From a bacterium (GTDB lineage: Bacteria > Sysuimicrobiota > Sysuimicrobiia > Sysuimicrobiales > Segetimicrobiaceae): a DNA stretch of 64,000 nt. Both the position numbers and the translations under genes were made by a program. How positions within the stretch are numbered: position 1 is the first letter of the stretch; the number at the start of each line of letters is the position of its first letter. The stretch lies in contig DATGHU010000026.1 of the NCBI GenBank assembly GCA_035307765.1, positions 1 to 64,000 of the forward strand, read 5' to 3'. Below, piece after piece: positions 62,522-64,000 of this stretch. The notes beneath the pieces are model-generated. The model saw only the letters and a program-made list of their open reading frames with translations. It had not been told where the DNA came from and made no database searches.

Positions 62522-62883
62522 GGGGCGGCGAGGTATTCGAGCACCACGGGACCGATCCCGATCCGATCGCCGCGGCGGAGCAACGCGCGCGCGCCGCGCA
62601 GCCGGAGCGCGTTGACCAGGGTACCGTTGGTGCTTCCAAGATCGATGATCACCACGCCGCGGGGGCCGATCTCGATGCGCGCGTGGGCCCGGCTGACGCT
62701 CGGGCTGTTCAACACGATCGCCTGATCCGGCCGCCGTCCGATCGTCATCACGGGGGCGTCGAGCGGGTACTCGCGGCCGGTCGCTCCGGCCAGACCCGAG
62801 ACCACCCGCAGCCGCGGGGCGCCGCCGCGAGGGCGATAGATGCGCGTCTCGCTCCCGGGGAACTCGGCGGGGGGCAAGGTCAC
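62518..62883 (-). CDS. FHA-domain protein
   Basis: 121 residues from GTG 62883 in a GTGA overlap with rlmN. FHA core: MTIGRRPDQAIVLNSPSVSR, AHARIEIGPRGVVIIDLGST, NGTLVNALRL, all hallmark residues present (G-R, S-x-x-H, N-G). Binds phosphothreonine, so it is a likely PknB target or adaptor. Confidence 0.93.
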   Translation of the reverse strand: MTLPPAEFPGSETRIYRPRGGAPRLRVVSGLAGATGREYPLDAPVMTIGRRPDQAIVLNSPSVSRAHARIEIGPRGVVIIDLGSTNGTLVNALRLRGARALLRRGDRIGIGPVVLEYLAAP

Positions 62884-63992
62884 GACGCGCCCCCGGGACC
62901 GGCGGCGGAGACGCCCGCGGTCGAAGCCGGCGTCCAGCGCGACGGCCGCCCCGCGCCCTCGGCCAAGCGGAGCTGCCCGCACGCCGCCTGGATCTCCCCG
63001 CCCCGCTCGATCCGCACCGTCACCGCGATCCCGCCGAGCCGGAGCGCGTCGGCAAAGGCGCGCACCCGATGCGCGGCGGGCCGCCGGAAGGCGATGCCGG
63101 CGACCGGATTGAGCGGGATCAGGTTGACGTGACCCCGCACCCCTGCCAGGAGCCGGCCGAGCGCCCGCGCCTCTCCGGGGCCGTCGTTCACCCGGTCAAT
63201 CAGGACGTATTCAAACGTCAGCCGCCGGCCGGTCGCGTCGATGTACTCGCGGCATGCCGCCAGGAGATCGGCGAGCGGGTACCGCTGGTTGACCGGCACC
63301 AGGCGGTTCCGGAGCGCATCGGTCGGCGCGTGCAGGGAGACGGCGAGCGTCATCTGCAGCCGCTCCTTCGCCAGCCTGCGGATCTGCGGGGCCAGCCCGA
63401 CGGTCGACACCGTGATGTGCCGCATCCCGATGCCCATCCCGTACGGAGCCGACAGGATCCGGACCGCCCGAACGGTCGCGTCGTAGTTGGCGAGGGGTTC
63501 GCCCATCCCCATGAACACCACGTTCGACAGCCTGCGCCGCCCGCGCGCACGTATGAGCAGGGCCTGACCCAAGATCTCGCCGGCGGAGAGGTTTCGTGAA
63601 AACCCGCCGAGCCCCGTGGCGCAGAAGGCGCAGCCCATCGCACAGCCCGCCTGGGTGCTGACGCACGCGCTGCGCCGGCCGTCGTCGAACCGCATGCGGA
63701 CGCACTCCACCGTCCGCGCGTCCCCCAACGCCACCAGCAGCTTGGTGGCGGATCCGTCGGGCGCCTCCTGCGCCCGACGCACCGCCAGGGGCTCGACCGT
63801 CGCCACCCCACGCAGCCGGTCGCGAAATCCTCGCGGCAGGTCCGTCATCTCATCGATGGCCGCGGCCCCCCGGACGTAGAGCCAGCGGGCGATCTGACGC
63901 CCGCGGTAGCGCGGCTCCCCGACCTGCTCGACCAAGTCTTCCAGCTCCGAGAGCAGGAGGCCGCGCAGGTCGAGGGCGGGGGCGGGCGTCAC
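62880..63992 (-). CDS. rlmN: dual-specificity 23S rRNA/tRNA adenine-C2 methyltransferase RlmN
   Basis: 370 residues from GTG 63992, near the window edge. Radical SAM cluster CAMGCAFCATGLGGFSRNLS, catalytic pair Cys in STQAGC and Cys in EIQAACGQL, and GMGEPLANYDATVRAVRIL, RHITVSTVGLAPQI. Methylates A2503 of 23S rRNA and A37 of tRNAs. Order rlmN-PP2C-kinase-rpe is that of Firmicutes, with an FHA gene added and rsgA absent. Confidence 0.96.
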   Translation of the reverse strand: MTPAPALDLRGLLLSELEDLVEQVGEPRYRGRQIARWLYVRGAAAIDEMTDLPRGFRDRLRGVATVEPLAVRRAQEAPDGSATKLLVALGDARTVECVRMRFDDGRRSACVSTQAGCAMGCAFCATGLGGFSRNLSAGEILGQALLIRARGRRRLSNVVFMGMGEPLANYDATVRAVRILSAPYGMGIGMRHITVSTVGLAPQIRRLAKERLQMTLAVSLHAPTDALRNRLVPVNQRYPLADLLAACREYIDATGRRLTFEYVLIDRVNDGPGEARALGRLLAGVRGHVNLIPLNPVAGIAFRRPAAHRVRAFADALRLGGIAVTVRIERGGEIQAACGQLRLAEGAGRPSRWTPASTAGVSAAGPGGAS

Positions 63993-64000
63993 GGAGCCCT

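Overview
The window is GC-rich bacterial DNA with tightly packed operons, many ATGA/GTGA overlaps and frequent GTG starts. A Ser/Thr kinase with PASTA domains, a proline T-box leader, F420 genes (cofC, cofD) and a B12-dependent acyl-CoA mutase together suggest a deep-branching, probably uncultured Terrabacteria-type lineage (near Armatimonadota, Sysuimicrobiota or Chloroflexota). The taxonomy is inference only. I saw no rRNA, tRNA or CRISPR array.

Left part (1-26 kb): a BON-domain gene, a decayed IS110 element, a universal stress protein, and a polX pseudogene joined to the tail of an ABC-2 permease gene. Next comes a divergent sugar locus (4.4-14.7 kb): dhaK/dhaL, an EryH-like TIM isomerase and an RpiB/EryI-like isomerase on the minus strand, then an ABC sugar importer, an EryC-like epimerase and a SIS isomerase on the plus strand, with a xylulokinase-type kinase convergent. 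It fits uptake and phosphorylation of a tetrulose/tetritol or related short sugar, ending in D-erythrose-4-phosphate. After a baeRF-type eRF1-like protein and an APH-fold kinase lies a nested mobile island (18.0-20.6 kb): an IS481-family element with 4-bp CTAG repeats abuts an IS5-like unit carrying a reductase-like passenger gene. A PAS histidine kinase/response regulator pair and several small proteins follow.

Middle part (26-43 kb): a minus-strand run of formamidase-like enzyme, SDR, DsbA-like protein, Mug-type glycosylase, COG4091 dehydrogenase and FmdB zinc ribbon, headed by an OsmC-family gene with an in-frame UGA exactly at the family cysteine and a SECIS-like hairpin behind it (candidate selenoprotein). 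Then come a diguanylate cyclase, an enoyl-CoA hydratase, an S1-domain protein, a thioesterase, an oligopeptide-type ABC importer, and proC behind a T-box whose specifier reads CCC (Pro). Divergent from proC is a nitroreductase-cofD-cofC operon, probably the PEP route to F420.

Phosphate locus (43.3-51 kb): phoU, pstSCAB, methylglyoxal synthase, and a fusion of a PhoU-like DUF47 domain to an OmpR/PhoB winged helix. Four promoters here carry 11-bp-periodic CTTAAC/CTTCAC repeats (Pho-box-like). No PhoR or PhoB is present in the window, so the fusion is a candidate one-component phosphate regulator.

Right part (51-64 kb): a beta-hydroxyacid dehydrogenase, then a mutase operon whose three substrate-pocket residues (I94, D121, Q212) match 2-hydroxyisobutyryl-CoA mutase, with its B12 subunit, an acyl-CoA ligase, a MeaB GTPase and an MBL hydrolase. 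Convergent with it is the housekeeping run rlmN-FHA-PP2C-pknB-rpe-histone-deacetylase-like.
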